From Paraflavitalea sp966211765 (GTDB taxonomy: Bacteria; Bacteroidota; Bacteroidia; Chitinophagales; Chitinophagaceae): DNA of 64,000 nt. The position numbers and the translations under genes were made by a program. The stretch spans positions 132,660 through 196,659 of the forward strand of contig CBIHOV010000013.1 of NCBI GenBank assembly GCA_966211765.1, given 5' to 3'. The notes under the pieces were generated by a model, which was given only the letters and a program-made list of their open reading frames with translations, searched no databases and was not told where the DNA came from. Shown here piece after piece: positions 33,217 to 42,061 of this stretch; the stretch's first letter is position 1; every line of letters starts with the position of its first letter.

Positions 33217-34161
33217 TTATTCAATACCAATTTTTTGCTCGATCAGGTAGGCGTTCCTGCCTGGTGCATTCCTGGCTATAAGCTCTCCTATAAAACCTGC
33301 CATAAACAACTGGGTGCCGATCACCATGGCTGTTAAAGATATATAGAAAGGGGGGCGGTTGGTAAGCCCTTTATTGGGATCAGCTATTTTGCCGATGATC
33401 AATACCAGGATCATGAGTAACCCGATCAGGAAGCTAATGCTGCCAATCAACCCAAAGAAGTGCATGGGGCGTTTGCCGTATTTGCTCACAAACATGATGG
33501 AAGCGAGGTCGAGGAAACCATTGACAAAACGTTCCCAACCAAACTTGGTAGTACCGTATTTACGTTTGCGGTGCTCTACCACTTTTTCACCGATCTTCCG
33601 GAAACCGGCCCATTTGGCCAGTACAGGAATATACCGGTGCATCTCGCCATATACTTCGATGCTCTTAACTACTTTGCGCTTGTATGATTTGAGTCCGCAA
33701 TTAAAATCGTGTAAAGGAATTTTGGATATGCGGCGGGTGCTCCAGTTAAAAAAGCGGGAAGGAATATTCTTGGTAAGGGTATTGTCGTACCGTTTCTTTT
33801 TCCATCCACTGATCATATCATAGCCATCTACTGCGATCAGGCGATATAGTTCTGGTATTTCATCCGGACTATCCTGCATGTCGGCATCCATGGTGATGAC
33901 CACATTGCCCAGGGAAGCTTTAAAGCCTTCATTGAGGGCGGCAGATTTGCCATAGTTGCGCTGGAAGCGGATACCTTTAATATTGGGATTGGTAAGGCTC
34001 AGGGAGGTGATCACATCCCAGGAGCTATCTGTACTGCCATCGTCAATCAATATGATCTCATAGGAATAGTGTTGTTCATTCACTACCCGTTCGATCCAGG
34101 CGCAAAGCTCGGGAAGTGATTCTTCTTCGTTTAATAATGGTACGACGATGGAAACGTCCAT
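33217..34161 (-). CDS. Family 2 glycosyltransferase, polyprenyl-phosphate sugar transferase-like
   Basis: 314 residues. The N-terminal GT2 domain has NEEESLPEL, the nucleotide site DDGSTDSSW (D40, D41) and the metal motif MDADMQDSPDE. Two C-terminal transmembrane helices follow (about 235-260 and 275-300). This is the DPM1/ArnC/GtrB layout, whose members load a sugar onto undecaprenyl phosphate at the cytoplasmic face. ATG 34161 is preferred; an upstream frame to 34185 would overlap the DUF4199 gene by 23 bp. Only one base separates it from the DUF4199 stop. Confidence 0.88.
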   Translation of the reverse strand: MDVSIVVPLLNEEESLPELCAWIERVVNEQHYSYEIILIDDGSTDSSWDVITSLSLTNPNIKGIRFQRNYGKSAALNEGFKASLGNVVITMDADMQDSPDEIPELYRLIAVDGYDMISGWKKKRYDNTLTKNIPSRFFNWSTRRISKIPLHDFNCGLKSYKRKVVKSIEVYGEMHRYIPVLAKWAGFRKIGEKVVEHRKRKYGTTKFGWERFVNGFLDLASIMFVSKYGKRPMHFFGLIGSISFLIGLLMILVLIIGKIADPNKGLTNRPPFYISLTAMVIGTQLFMAGFIGELIARNAPGRNAYLIEQKIGIE

Positions 34162-34162
34162 A

Positions 34163-34684
34163 TTATGATTTAAAGGAATTATCAAATGGCGATTGGGGGA
34201 TCTTTTTGGTAACTGCAGCGCCTATTAATGACGAGATCACCCCAAGAACGAGGTACCAAAAGAGAATGATCATGATGATGAACATGGTATAGTTCTTTGC
34301 AAACATTTGCAAACCTTGTTCTACATCGGCTTCCGATACATTGGGCTGCTTCAGTGCTTCTACCCGGCTGTTTTCTATGATGGCTTCTTTTACATCGGGA
34401 AAGAGATAGCCCGAAAGCCATGTATAAATGACCATGATACAGATCACTACGGCTACTGTCTTAAAGCCAAAGCCAAACAGCCCGCCAAAACCTGTTGTAT
34501 AATTGGTTTCTTTGCCATGATTGATCACCGCCCATATGATGGCAGCCATGAAGATGCCAAGGCCGAGGTATTGTCCCCACTTTTCAAGGTATAGTTTTGT
34601 AAAATATACAACCAGGGCCAGTACGATCAATACCAGTCCTGTGAGAAAGCCAACAGTGATAGCAGAAGTGGTCTTCTTTTCCAT
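34163..34684 (-). CDS. DUF4199 family membrane protein
   Basis: 173 residues with four predicted transmembrane helices and an amphipathic region between the third and fourth (VKEAIIENSRVEALKQPNVSE). This arrangement matches DUF4199, a Bacteroidota membrane family of unknown role often encoded beside GT2 enzymes and dihydroorotase genes. It starts 10 bp after the dihydroorotase-like gene and stops one base before the GT2 gene, so cotranscription is almost certain. Confidence 0.82.
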   Translation of the reverse strand: MEKKTTSAITVGFLTGLVLIVLALVVYFTKLYLEKWGQYLGLGIFMAAIIWAVINHGKETNYTTGFGGLFGFGFKTVAVVICIMVIYTWLSGYLFPDVKEAIIENSRVEALKQPNVSEADVEQGLQMFAKNYTMFIIMIILFWYLVLGVISSLIGAAVTKKIPQSPFDNSFKS

Positions 34685-34694
34685 ACAACTTGTT

Positions 34695-35960
34695 TTATTG
34701 GGTTAAATATACGCTTGAACCATTAACAATACCCTTTACGGCGCCGGTGAGTGTTTTGCCAATAAAGGCTGAATTCTTTGATTTGGACCGGAAGCGTTTT
34801 TCGTCGATGGTAACTGAGGCAGCAGGTTCATACAGGGTGATGGAGGCGATGGCGCCTTTCTGTATGGAAGCGCTTTCAAGCCCGAAGATGTTCCGGGCAT
34901 TGGTGCTCAGCAGTTCTACCCATTTGCTTTCGGATACATCGGGCATGGCGGTTCTTAGTACTGCATAAGTAGTTTCCAGGCCCGTCATTCCATTCTTGGC
35001 GTACTCAAACTCCAGCACTTTGCTGTCGTATTCATGGGGCATGTGGTGAGAAGCAATACAGTCGATGGTGCCATCCAGTACGGCTTTCTTCAGTGCACTT
35101 ACCTCCTGGGCTGTGCGCAAGGGAGGATACACTTTCAGGTTGGTATCGTATTGCTGCAGGTCGTTATCGGTAAAGAAGAGGTGGTAAGGCGTCACGGAAC
35201 AGGTAACTGCCAGTCCGGCTTCTTTGGCTCTTCTGATGTATTCCAGGGAGCGGGGAGAAGTAACACCGGTAATATGAAGCTTCGATTCGGTGTAGCGCGC
35301 CAGCTTAATGTCCCTTGCTACCAGCAACTCTTCTGCCATCATGGGTTTACCGGGTAGTCCCAACTGGGTGGAAACAATGCCTTCGTGCATGAGCCCATTG
35401 GAGCCTACACTTTTATCGTCTGGTATCTGGATGATAACTCCGTCGAATGCTTTTACATACTGGAGGGCTTTCATCATCAACCCGGCGCTTTGGATAGGGT
35501 GGAGGCCATCACTGAAAGCGATGGCGCCGCTGGCACGCATATCGTACATTTCGGCCAGGTCCTTGCCTTCGGCGCCTTTAGACACCGCACCAATGGGATA
35601 CACGTTGACGGGTAAGCCCTTTGATCGCTGCCTGACGTATTCCGTCTGCGATTTATTGTCTATGACGGGTTTGGTATTCGGGATAACGAACACATCTGTA
35701 TAGCCACCTGCTGCTGCGGCGGCTGCTCCAGTCTCCAACGTTTCTTTGTATTCGTAACCAGGATCGGCAAATTGGGCAAATATATCTACCCAGCCCGGCG
35801 ATGCGTTCAATCCCTGCCCGGCAATTACCTGATCGGCTTTTGCCTCGATACGGGGTTGAATGTCTTTAATAACGCCTGACTCAATAAGTATATCCTGCCT
35901 GGTTTCATGAAAAGGAGAGGATGGATCGGTAATGTAAGCCTGTTGAATAAGCAACACCAT
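34695..35960 (-). CDS. Dihydroorotase homologue lacking the metal-binding HxH motif
   Basis: 421 residues with the amidohydrolase fold of class I dihydroorotase (pyrimidine synthesis). The usual DxHxHxR/DPG strand is present as GWVDIFAQFADPG (residues 56-68), so the two metal-binding histidines are replaced by F61 and Q63. Later conserved parts remain (SVTPYHLFF, CIASHHMPHEYDSK). Catalysis by the standard binuclear zinc mechanism is therefore unlikely. Comparable inactive homologues can serve as structural partners of aspartate transcarbamoylase, and this form is frequent in Bacteroidota. It heads a six-gene operon. Confidence 0.85.
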   Translation of the reverse strand: MVLLIQQAYITDPSSPFHETRQDILIESGVIKDIQPRIEAKADQVIAGQGLNASPGWVDIFAQFADPGYEYKETLETGAAAAAAGGYTDVFVIPNTKPVIDNKSQTEYVRQRSKGLPVNVYPIGAVSKGAEGKDLAEMYDMRASGAIAFSDGLHPIQSAGLMMKALQYVKAFDGVIIQIPDDKSVGSNGLMHEGIVSTQLGLPGKPMMAEELLVARDIKLARYTESKLHITGVTSPRSLEYIRRAKEAGLAVTCSVTPYHLFFTDNDLQQYDTNLKVYPPLRTAQEVSALKKAVLDGTIDCIASHHMPHEYDSKVLEFEYAKNGMTGLETTYAVLRTAMPDVSESKWVELLSTNARNIFGLESASIQKGAIASITLYEPAASVTIDEKRFRSKSKNSAFIGKTLTGAVKGIVNGSSVYLTQ

Positions 35961-36049
35961 TGTTCAAAAAATTGAGCGAAGTTAAGGTATTCACCGGGAA
36001 TTGGTTGAATGGTTGAAAAAATGTTGATTATCAACGTGTGCAGAAAGCC

Positions 36050-36085
36050 AAAAAGGGTGGATTCCTTCAAGAGGAACCCACCCTT
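36050..36085 (-). terminator. Terminator of the undecaprenyl-phosphate sugar transferase gene
   Basis: AAGGGTGG (36053-36060) and CCACCCTT (36078-36085) pair, with a further TTCCT/AGGAA inner stem (36062-36066, 36072-36076). On the minus strand a run of five Ts follows. It separates this gene from the downstream dihydroorotase-like operon. Confidence 0.9.
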
Positions 36086-36103
36086 ACTGGTATTGATAAG
36101 TTA

Positions 36104-37489
36104 TTAAAAAGCTGCCTTATGTGTTTTCTCACTGAATACAGTGAGGAAGATGATCTTGATGTCGAGCAAGGGCGTCCAGTTTTCCACATACCAGAGGTCA
36201 TGGGCTGTACGGTTATTGCGTTGTTCTTCTGTATCTGTGGGGCCTCTCCAGCCATTCACCTGTGCCCAACCGGTAATGCCAGGCTTGAGATAATGACGGA
36301 TCATGTAGTTATCTACTTCACGTTGCATCATTTCATTGAGGAAGATACGGTGGGGGCGGGGGCCAACCACGCTCATATCGCCCAGCAATACATTGATGAA
36401 TTGAGGCAACTCGTCGAGGCTGTATTTGCGTATGAAACGGCCGATACGCGTTACACGTGGATCGTCTTTGGTGGTAGATGCCTTGCCGGCTATGGCGGCA
36501 TCATTCTGGTACATGCTCCTGAACTTATACAATTTGAATTGGCGGCCGCCTTGTCCCAAACGAATGGGGCAGTAAAATACGGGGCCGGCCGATTCCCATT
36601 TGATCAGGATGGCCAATACCAGGAATAAAGGCGCCAGCATCAGCAGTGCTGTTACTGAAAAAGCAACATCACAAATACGCTTCAGGGAAGCAAACCGAAA
36701 CCTGTCGAGTGATATTTCCCTGATGTTGATGATGGGCATGTCGCCAAAACTGGTAGTCTTATAATTTCTGCCTAACAGGCGAAAATAGTCGGGCACCAGT
36801 CTAACACGAACGCCATGGTAATCGGCTTTATCTACAACGAGCTGGATCTTTTCATCGAGGTGCGTGGGTAATGCGATGATCACTTCATCTACTTTTCTTT
36901 CTTTAAGCACCTTGTCCATATCCGTAATACGACCGATGATCTGGTATTGCAATTCTGAATCTTCCGGATTGTCATCCAGGAATCCAATGATGCGGTATCC
37001 AAAATCGGGGTTTTGGTGGAAATAGGTTTCAATGTGCATACCCACTCGTCCTGCGCCTACTACCAATGCTTTGCGCACGTTGCGGCCACTAAGGCGCAGG
37101 CGTCTTACGATAATAGTAAACAACAGGTAGTTGGTGATCATATTGATGACGGGATACCCCAGCAGGAAAAGCATGAACTGCGATTTGGTATAATTAGCAG
37201 GTATGCCCAGCAGGAGGTATAGCAGTGATAAGACTGCAATCAATTCAAAATGTGTCTTCAGATGATTTCTAAGCCTGTACCTAAGTCCATTGTGTAAATG
37301 CAGTAAATAAACTTTGTTTTTGGAAGTAAGAAGGATCCAGGCGAAGACCAGGGTTACCATATACAGGTAATCCTGATTGCTCAGACTATGGTCTTTGTGG
37401 AAGAGGACTACACCCGCAAAGGAGGCTATCAGCGTGACAAAGTCACCGATGCCATACAACAGGGTTAGTCGACGATCTGAACGGATCAT
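36104..37489 (-). CDS. Undecaprenyl-phosphate sugar phosphotransferase (WcaJ-like initiating enzyme)
   Basis: 461 residues. Four to five N-terminal transmembrane helices (about 10-125) are followed by a CoA-binding-like Rossmann domain (about 135-245, VGAGRVGMHIETYF) and, after one more helix (about 275-300), the bacterial sugar transferase domain with KLYKFRSM, PRVTRIGRFIRKYSLDELPQ and GPRPH. It transfers a hexose 1-phosphate from a UDP-sugar to undecaprenyl phosphate, the first step of exopolysaccharide assembly. It is transcribed alone but lies just past the large polysaccharide operon, on the same strand, and probably starts that glycan. Confidence 0.93.
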   Translation of the reverse strand: MIRSDRRLTLLYGIGDFVTLIASFAGVVLFHKDHSLSNQDYLYMVTLVFAWILLTSKNKVYLLHLHNGLRYRLRNHLKTHFELIAVLSLLYLLLGIPANYTKSQFMLFLLGYPVINMITNYLLFTIIVRRLRLSGRNVRKALVVGAGRVGMHIETYFHQNPDFGYRIIGFLDDNPEDSELQYQIIGRITDMDKVLKERKVDEVIIALPTHLDEKIQLVVDKADYHGVRVRLVPDYFRLLGRNYKTTSFGDMPIINIREISLDRFRFASLKRICDVAFSVTALLMLAPLFLVLAILIKWESAGPVFYCPIRLGQGGRQFKLYKFRSMYQNDAAIAGKASTTKDDPRVTRIGRFIRKYSLDELPQFINVLLGDMSVVGPRPHRIFLNEMMQREVDNYMIRHYLKPGITGWAQVNGWRGPTDTEEQRNNRTAHDLWYVENWTPLLDIKIIFLTVFSEKTHKAAF

Positions 37490-37914
37490 AATTAAGGATA
37501 TGGGTTAAGTTTTCAATAGAATAAAAAGGATCACGTTGCCATAGGGATTCATTCTATGGCGCGACATTAGAACGTAAAACTATTAGTTATATGTCGCATG
37601 TTATAGCATTAGCACATAATTTTATTCTGCATATATATTAGCTATACCATATTATATATATCACAAAGCCTGCTGCTGATCGCTAAATAAGGAGACCTTC
37701 TTTATTAACGCAAATCTTTCGTTTCTATGGTGTAAGCGGTGGTAGAATTAATATACACATTCATCCATTCCAGATATGGGAAAATGAACGTCAACGCAAC
37801 AGTTAAACTACAAATTATAAAATAAGGTGTGTTTTATTGCGTTTACTAAAGGAGCGTATTATCTTGAGCGAGCATTTAGATAACCCATAATTCATCCCTA
37901 ATTCGTATCTTATT
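37490..37914. other. Divergent AT-rich intergenic region
   Basis: These 425 bases separate the sugar phosphotransferase and a barrel-like protein, transcribed away from each other, so promoters for both should be here. A 7-bp hairpin (GCCATAG/CTATGGC, 37538-37560) lies 49 bp upstream of the transferase start. I saw no clear TAnnTTTG box and no ORF longer than a few codons. Confidence 0.4.
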
Positions 37915-38466
37915 ATGAAACCAATTTCCAAAGCCCGCTACATGGGGGTTGTACTGTTTCTGCTATCGGCCAACTTCGGCTATTCCCAATGGAGTGATGG
38001 TCCCTTTTTGAGTATTGGCGGACAAGTAGGAATTCCTTTCGTTAAGAAGTATAATACTTATTCCTGGGCTGGAGGTGGGGTTGGAAAACTTTCCATTCCG
38101 CTTGGTACCAAGGACTATTTTACTGTTTCGATCAATGCCTTAAGCATGAATGGCAAGAGCAAAGTGAGTGGTGAAAAGATGAAAGAACACGATATACTGT
38201 CAGGATTTGCAGGTTACCGTTATGATTTTCGTAAGGAAGATTCTTATAATTACTTTTTTGTGGAGCCGCAGATAGGATGGACATTTTCGGGAACTGATTA
38301 TAACACAATGTCTGTAATGCCAATGGTGGGATATTCCCTGAATGCAAAAATTGATTTTGCAGTTTGGTATCACAGCTCTACCACTGCTCAGAGCTGGCCC
38401 AAGATTGGCGTGGCAGGCGTGATGATTGCCTATAATTTCCACTTTGCCAGAAGAGCTGATGATTAA
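37915..38466 (+). CDS. Small outer-membrane beta-barrel-like protein, unknown function
   Basis: 183 residues with a signal peptide (about 1-25, ending GYSQ) and alternating hydrophobic/aromatic beta-strands to the end, for example FFVEPQIGWTFS and KIGVAGVMIAYNFHFARRADD. The C-terminal strand pattern is in keeping with an eight-stranded outer-membrane barrel. No family is recognised. It lies 105 bp before a serine acetyltransferase-like gene on the same strand, inside a polysaccharide region; a functional link is only positional. Confidence 0.65.
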   Translation: MKPISKARYMGVVLFLLSANFGYSQWSDGPFLSIGGQVGIPFVKKYNTYSWAGGGVGKLSIPLGTKDYFTVSINALSMNGKSKVSGEKMKEHDILSGFAGYRYDFRKEDSYNYFFVEPQIGWTFSGTDYNTMSVMPMVGYSLNAKIDFAVWYHSSTTAQSWPKIGVAGVMIAYNFHFARRADD

Positions 38467-38571
38467 CGATTGATATGCTTTATTGTAAGCATGTTTAAAG
38501 CAATAACTAACAGGAAAGTTCCGTTAAATCCAGGTCGTATTTTTCGACCTTGAATATTAAAGGGACTATAC

Positions 38572-39120
38572 ATGCAAAGGAAGATTCAGGCAGACTTATA
38601 TCGTTATGGTGGTTTAACTGGAATGAAAGGCTTCTTAAAAGGGCTTAGAATTCCAGGTTTTTGGTATATGTATTTGTTCCGGAAGGCTACCGGATATAAA
38701 AAATACTCTCCCGGATGGTTTTTTTACTCTTTTCTATTAAGAAGATACGGGTATAAATATGGCTTTCAGATACCTGCTTTTACTGAGATAGGAGAAGGTT
38801 TTTACATAGGCCATTACGGCGCTGTAGTTATAAATGGTAAAGCCAGGATTGGCAATAATTGTACGATTGGTCCTGGTATAACTATAGGGCAGGCTAACAG
38901 GGGAAAGTTGAAAGGCTATCCTATCATTGGGGATAATGTATGGATAGGAACAAATGCAGTTATCGTTGGAAATGTTACTATCGGATCTAATGTGTTGATT
39001 GCTCCTAATGCATTTGTGAATGTTGATATTCCCGGAGGTTCTATGGTAATAGGAAATCCTTGTCAAATCATAGCCAAAGAAAACCCTTGCGAAGATTATA
39101 TTAATTTTGTTTTGGCGTAG
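38572..39120 (+). CDS. Serine acetyltransferase-like hexapeptide acyltransferase
   Basis: 182 residues. The C-terminal half (about 83-170) is a left-handed beta-helix of hexapeptide repeats: GHYGAVVINGKARIGNNCTIGPGITIGQ followed by GDNVWIGTNAVIVGNVTIGSNVLIAPNA, with the catalytic histidine in GHYG as in CysE. The N-terminal half is shorter and more basic than in true CysE, a form often found in capsule and exopolysaccharide loci where it acetylates a sugar. An 18-bp perfect hairpin follows. It is the only acyltransferase of the locus on the plus strand. Confidence 0.85.
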   Translation: MQRKIQADLYRYGGLTGMKGFLKGLRIPGFWYMYLFRKATGYKKYSPGWFFYSFLLRRYGYKYGFQIPAFTEIGEGFYIGHYGAVVINGKARIGNNCTIGPGITIGQANRGKLKGYPIIGDNVWIGTNAVIVGNVTIGSNVLIAPNAFVNVDIPGGSMVIGNPCQIIAKENPCEDYINFVLA

Positions 39121-39170
39121 GGGGATATAAGCAAGCGTTACTAAAATAATCTACTGAATTTTATATAACT

Positions 39171-39211
39171 AAAAGAGGGTGTCTCATAAGTAATATGAGA
39201 CACCCTCTTTT
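39171..39211 (+). terminator. 18-bp perfect hairpin after the acyltransferase gene
   Basis: A perfect stem (39171-39188 and 39194-39211, containing GAGGGTGTCTCATA) with a 5-nt AGTAA loop, flanked by AAAA and TTTT so it can terminate in both directions. It also resembles the outer ends of some insertion sequences, and an IS remnant starts nearby. Confidence 0.85.
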
Positions 39212-39384
39212 GTATTTGATATGATAGTATGTTGAACGATAAAATGCTACTTTGAAAATGACCTAACCCTGATCATGGAAGACATTAGGTCGAGCGGACG
39301 CTACATAAATAAGCAGGGGGGGAGATTGTTTTGGAGGGTAAAGACTTTCGGAGTTCCCGGAAGGCAAAGCGGCCCTGGCTTCCC

Positions 39385-39526
39385 TACCACCGTATTTGGC
39401 CTTTCTGTTGTAGACGGTGGATTCGCTAACACCATGTTCCCGCGCCAGGTCCTTGATGGCCCTGCCGGCTTCCTGCTGTTTTAAAATGGAGATAATCTGT
39501 GTTTCTGTGAAGCTGACTTTTTTATA
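39385..39526 (-). pseudogene. IS3-type transposase orfA remnant
   Basis: About 47 codons encode KKVSFTETQIISILKQQE followed by AGRAIKDLAREHGVSESTVYNRKAKYGG, the helix-turn-helix of IS3-family orfA. The family start Met is lost (NYKK replaces MKK), and after KYGG the sequence departs into unrelated residues although the frame stays open to 39263. No orfB and no recognisable pair of terminal repeats remain. It lies at the 3' end of the AT3 acyltransferase gene, overlapping its final codons in another frame, so it is the scar of an insertion followed by deletion. Confidence 0.75.
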
Positions 39527-40580
39527 ATTGCCCCATTTGAGGAAGAGAATCTTCTCTAACCCCAACCGGTCGAATTGCGGGGGAGTTCCCGGCAGTAAAA
39601 AGGGCATTTATTTTTGCCCTAACATATCTATTGTATACATATATTATGGGCACTATGACTATTATACAAATAATTGAAATTATCAGACTGTAATACAAAT
39701 TTGTTCTAACATCATCTACGCTTAAATGAAGCACGCGCCTAAAAACTTCTATAAGGAGTCTGTAGATTGGTTCCTGAAAGCCAAGTATTATTAATGAATT
39801 AGTTCCCATGTACTCCAATATCCTATTCTTATTTATCTGGATGGCCAATATATACCAGAAAAGAATACCGCAGATTGCCACAGGAAAATAATAAACAGTG
39901 GTTGTCTCAATAGTACCATGAAATCCGTCTACCAGAGCTAAAACCTGAACTATCGTACATCCGACCCAAAAAATAACCTTATTGGGAAAAGACAGCTTCA
40001 AGAAGTCACCTTCAAGCCCTTTAGATAAAAATCCTATTCCGAAAAAAACGATTGCAAACAATGCAGTATGTATACCGAAAGGCAAAACACTTAAATCATA
40101 CTGCTTAATGAATGTACCCAAACAAAATGACAATATCAGGAAGGCAAATATTCCAACTTTGTTTTTGATCCTGGAAATATAAAAAAACAACAATTCTACT
40201 GAAAACAGGCAAGGTAAAAACCACAAGGCACCATTGAAGTACATATGATTCCCTTCATAAGTACCATAAAATAAACCTATCAATTGATGAAATACACTGT
40301 ACCCCCCACCTCTGAAATTCTTTTCTATTACTACCCAGTATAAAAATGTTGCCAGGAAAAATAATACATACGGAATGTATATTGATTTTATTTTTGAAAT
40401 AACAAAATTTTTATAGTCTGGGTATTTATCAGAATTATTCAGAAAGCCTGATATTACAAAAAATAAAGGCATGTGGAAGTTCCAGACGAAGGTATGTAAA
40501 TCAGTCAAACGTGTAACGTGCCCAAAGACCACGAAAAAAATGCCTATTCCTTTCAAAACATCGATATAATTCTTTCTCAT
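39522..40580 (-). CDS. AT3-family membrane acyltransferase with an altered C-terminus
   Basis: 352 residues with about ten transmembrane helices. The first helix contains the catalytic-type histidine H21 in VVFGHVTRL, and NFHMPLFFVISGF follows, both signatures of acyltransferase family 3 (sugar O-acetylases). The last 25 residues (from about 328, FTAGNSPAIRPVGV onward) are hydrophilic and encoded by DNA belonging to the adjoining IS remnant, so the native C-terminus has probably been replaced. Because the change falls after the final membrane helix, the enzyme could still work. It is the last gene of the operon. Confidence 0.85.
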   Translation of the reverse strand: MRKNYIDVLKGIGIFFVVFGHVTRLTDLHTFVWNFHMPLFFVISGFLNNSDKYPDYKNFVISKIKSIYIPYVLFFLATFLYWVVIEKNFRGGGYSVFHQLIGLFYGTYEGNHMYFNGALWFLPCLFSVELLFFYISRIKNKVGIFAFLILSFCLGTFIKQYDLSVLPFGIHTALFAIVFFGIGFLSKGLEGDFLKLSFPNKVIFWVGCTIVQVLALVDGFHGTIETTTVYYFPVAICGILFWYILAIQINKNRILEYMGTNSLIILGFQEPIYRLLIEVFRRVLHLSVDDVRTNLYYSLIISIICIIVIVPIIYVYNRYVRAKINALFTAGNSPAIRPVGVREDSLPQMGQL

Positions 40581-40720
40581 ATCTCGCTATGTAATAATGT
40601 TATTATTAATGTCTGGTTTATACAAATGGTGGGTCATTTGAGAAACGTGAGATCATTAAAAACATTGTGTAAGTGAGTAGTAACTATACTAGCCTGGTAG
40701 TTCACCGGAGGGATACAATG

Positions 40721-41485
40721 CTACCGTGTTTTTATTTTGAATAGCAACCTGAAGAAAAACGGGCTGTTTTGTATCATGAACTTGAAGGTAGCATAGTACT
40801 TGGGCCATAAACGTTTGGGCTCTTTTGCCAGCCTGTATGCCCACCTGAGTCCAATCTTTTTGACCCACTCGGGGCTTTTTAAAGATTCATCAGCCAGGTA
40901 GAGAAAAACGCCTCCAACGCCCAGCATTAAGGATTTGTCCAGCCGCTGGTGATGGTAATGCATTAAGTAATCCTGTTTTGGGCTACTGATGCCAATCCAT
41001 ACAAGATCTGGTTTCAGTGCATTTATTTCGGCCATGTCTGCAACCATTTGTGTGCTGCCTGGGATATCGGACAATCCGATAAAGGGCGGGGCTTTAAAGC
41101 CAAGTACCCTGGCCCTGGGAAATTGCTGCTGCAGGTTCTTTTGGAGGTCTGTGAGCAGGGCATCGGTGCCGCCATAAAAATAGTGGGTTAGCTCTGTCTG
41201 CAATAATGCTTTGCACAGATGAAATCCTGAAACGGTACTCACTGATCTGTTTCCACGCAGCCTGCCTACTACCTGTGAAGGTTTGCCATCTGGCATAGTA
41301 AGGAAAGCACTATTCAGGATGTTTGTCAACAATGGATCTGCACTGGCTTCTTTAACCACCGAAGCGTCCGGGAAGCAGATATAAGCGGGGGCCGTAAACG
41401 GATAATTGCTGATCTTTTTGATCGCATCAGCAGGATTGATTACTGAAATACGGACACCTAAAAAGTCAAACTGGCTATTGCTCAT
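40721..41485 (-). CDS. WecG/TagA/CpsF family glycosyltransferase
   Basis: 254 residues from ATG 41485 (MSNSQFDFLGVRI). Family hallmarks are PDASVVKEA, MPDGKPSQVVGRL, VSGFHLCKALL, YFYGGTDALLTDL, and PDLVWIGISSPKQDYLMHYH. WecG/TagA enzymes add the second sugar (often N-acetylmannosaminuronate or N-acetylmannosamine) to an undecaprenyl-linked first sugar. An in-frame start at 41536 would overlap the preceding gene by 62 bp; ATG 41485 leaves an 11-bp overlap, typical of this operon. Confidence 0.92.
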   Translation of the reverse strand: MSNSQFDFLGVRISVINPADAIKKISNYPFTAPAYICFPDASVVKEASADPLLTNILNSAFLTMPDGKPSQVVGRLRGNRSVSTVSGFHLCKALLQTELTHYFYGGTDALLTDLQKNLQQQFPRARVLGFKAPPFIGLSDIPGSTQMVADMAEINALKPDLVWIGISSPKQDYLMHYHHQRLDKSLMLGVGGVFLYLADESLKSPEWVKKIGLRWAYRLAKEPKRLWPKYYATFKFMIQNSPFFFRLLFKIKTR

Positions 41486-42059
41486 CCTGTTTAAGTTTTT
41501 TGATAAAGCGGGCAGGATTGCCTCCCCATATTTCATTGGGGGGGATATTACCCGATACTACACTGCCTGCCCCAATTACTGAATTTTCTCCAATGGTCAC
41601 TCCCTTCAAAATGATGGAGGCGCCGCCGATGAATACATTGTTGCCAATATGAATAGGGGCTGTTTTATAATTTTCGTTTGGCGTGGCCAGGCGGGTATCC
41701 GGATCAATAGGGTGGAAGTCGGAATCCCATATTTTGCAGCTACCTCCAATCATCACATTGTTGCCCATGGTAATGGTGTTCGCGCAATAAATGGCCGAAT
41801 TGCTCATGCGCAGATTACTGCCAATGCTTAGTGAAGCGCCGGGCTTCACCACCACAGAGCTCCTGGTATCGCCTCCAATGGGGTTCTTATACTTGCCGGA
41901 ATTGATCCTTGCATGGTCTCCTATGACCATTTTGCCCCGGTTGATGATGAGCAAGGGCCCGAAAATGGTGATCTTTCCATGCTTTACCCCGAATAGCCAG
42001 AGCTTAAGCAGGTTGACGGGTAAAAAGAGGAGTTGGTATATTTTCTTTAAAAATCCCAT
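41475..42059 (-). CDS. Hexapeptide-repeat acyltransferase (maltose acetyltransferase-like)
   Basis: 194 residues. From about residue 50 the protein is a left-handed beta-helix (NPIGGDTRSSVVVKPGASLSIG, NTITMGNNVMIGGSCKI, HIGNNVFIGGASIILKGVTIG, NSVIGAGSVVSGNIPPNEIWGGNPARFI). The His-Pro segment SDFHPIDPD holds the likely catalytic histidine. Such enzymes transfer acetyl from acetyl-CoA to a sugar hydroxyl in the cytoplasm. It follows a GT4 gene by 2 bp and overlaps the WecG-type gene, so it is certainly in the operon. Confidence 0.9.
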   Translation of the reverse strand: MGFLKKIYQLLFLPVNLLKLWLFGVKHGKITIFGPLLIINRGKMVIGDHARINSGKYKNPIGGDTRSSVVVKPGASLSIGSNLRMSNSAIYCANTITMGNNVMIGGSCKIWDSDFHPIDPDTRLATPNENYKTAPIHIGNNVFIGGASIILKGVTIGENSVIGAGSVVSGNIPPNEIWGGNPARFIKKLKQDEQ

Positions 42060-42061
42060 AT

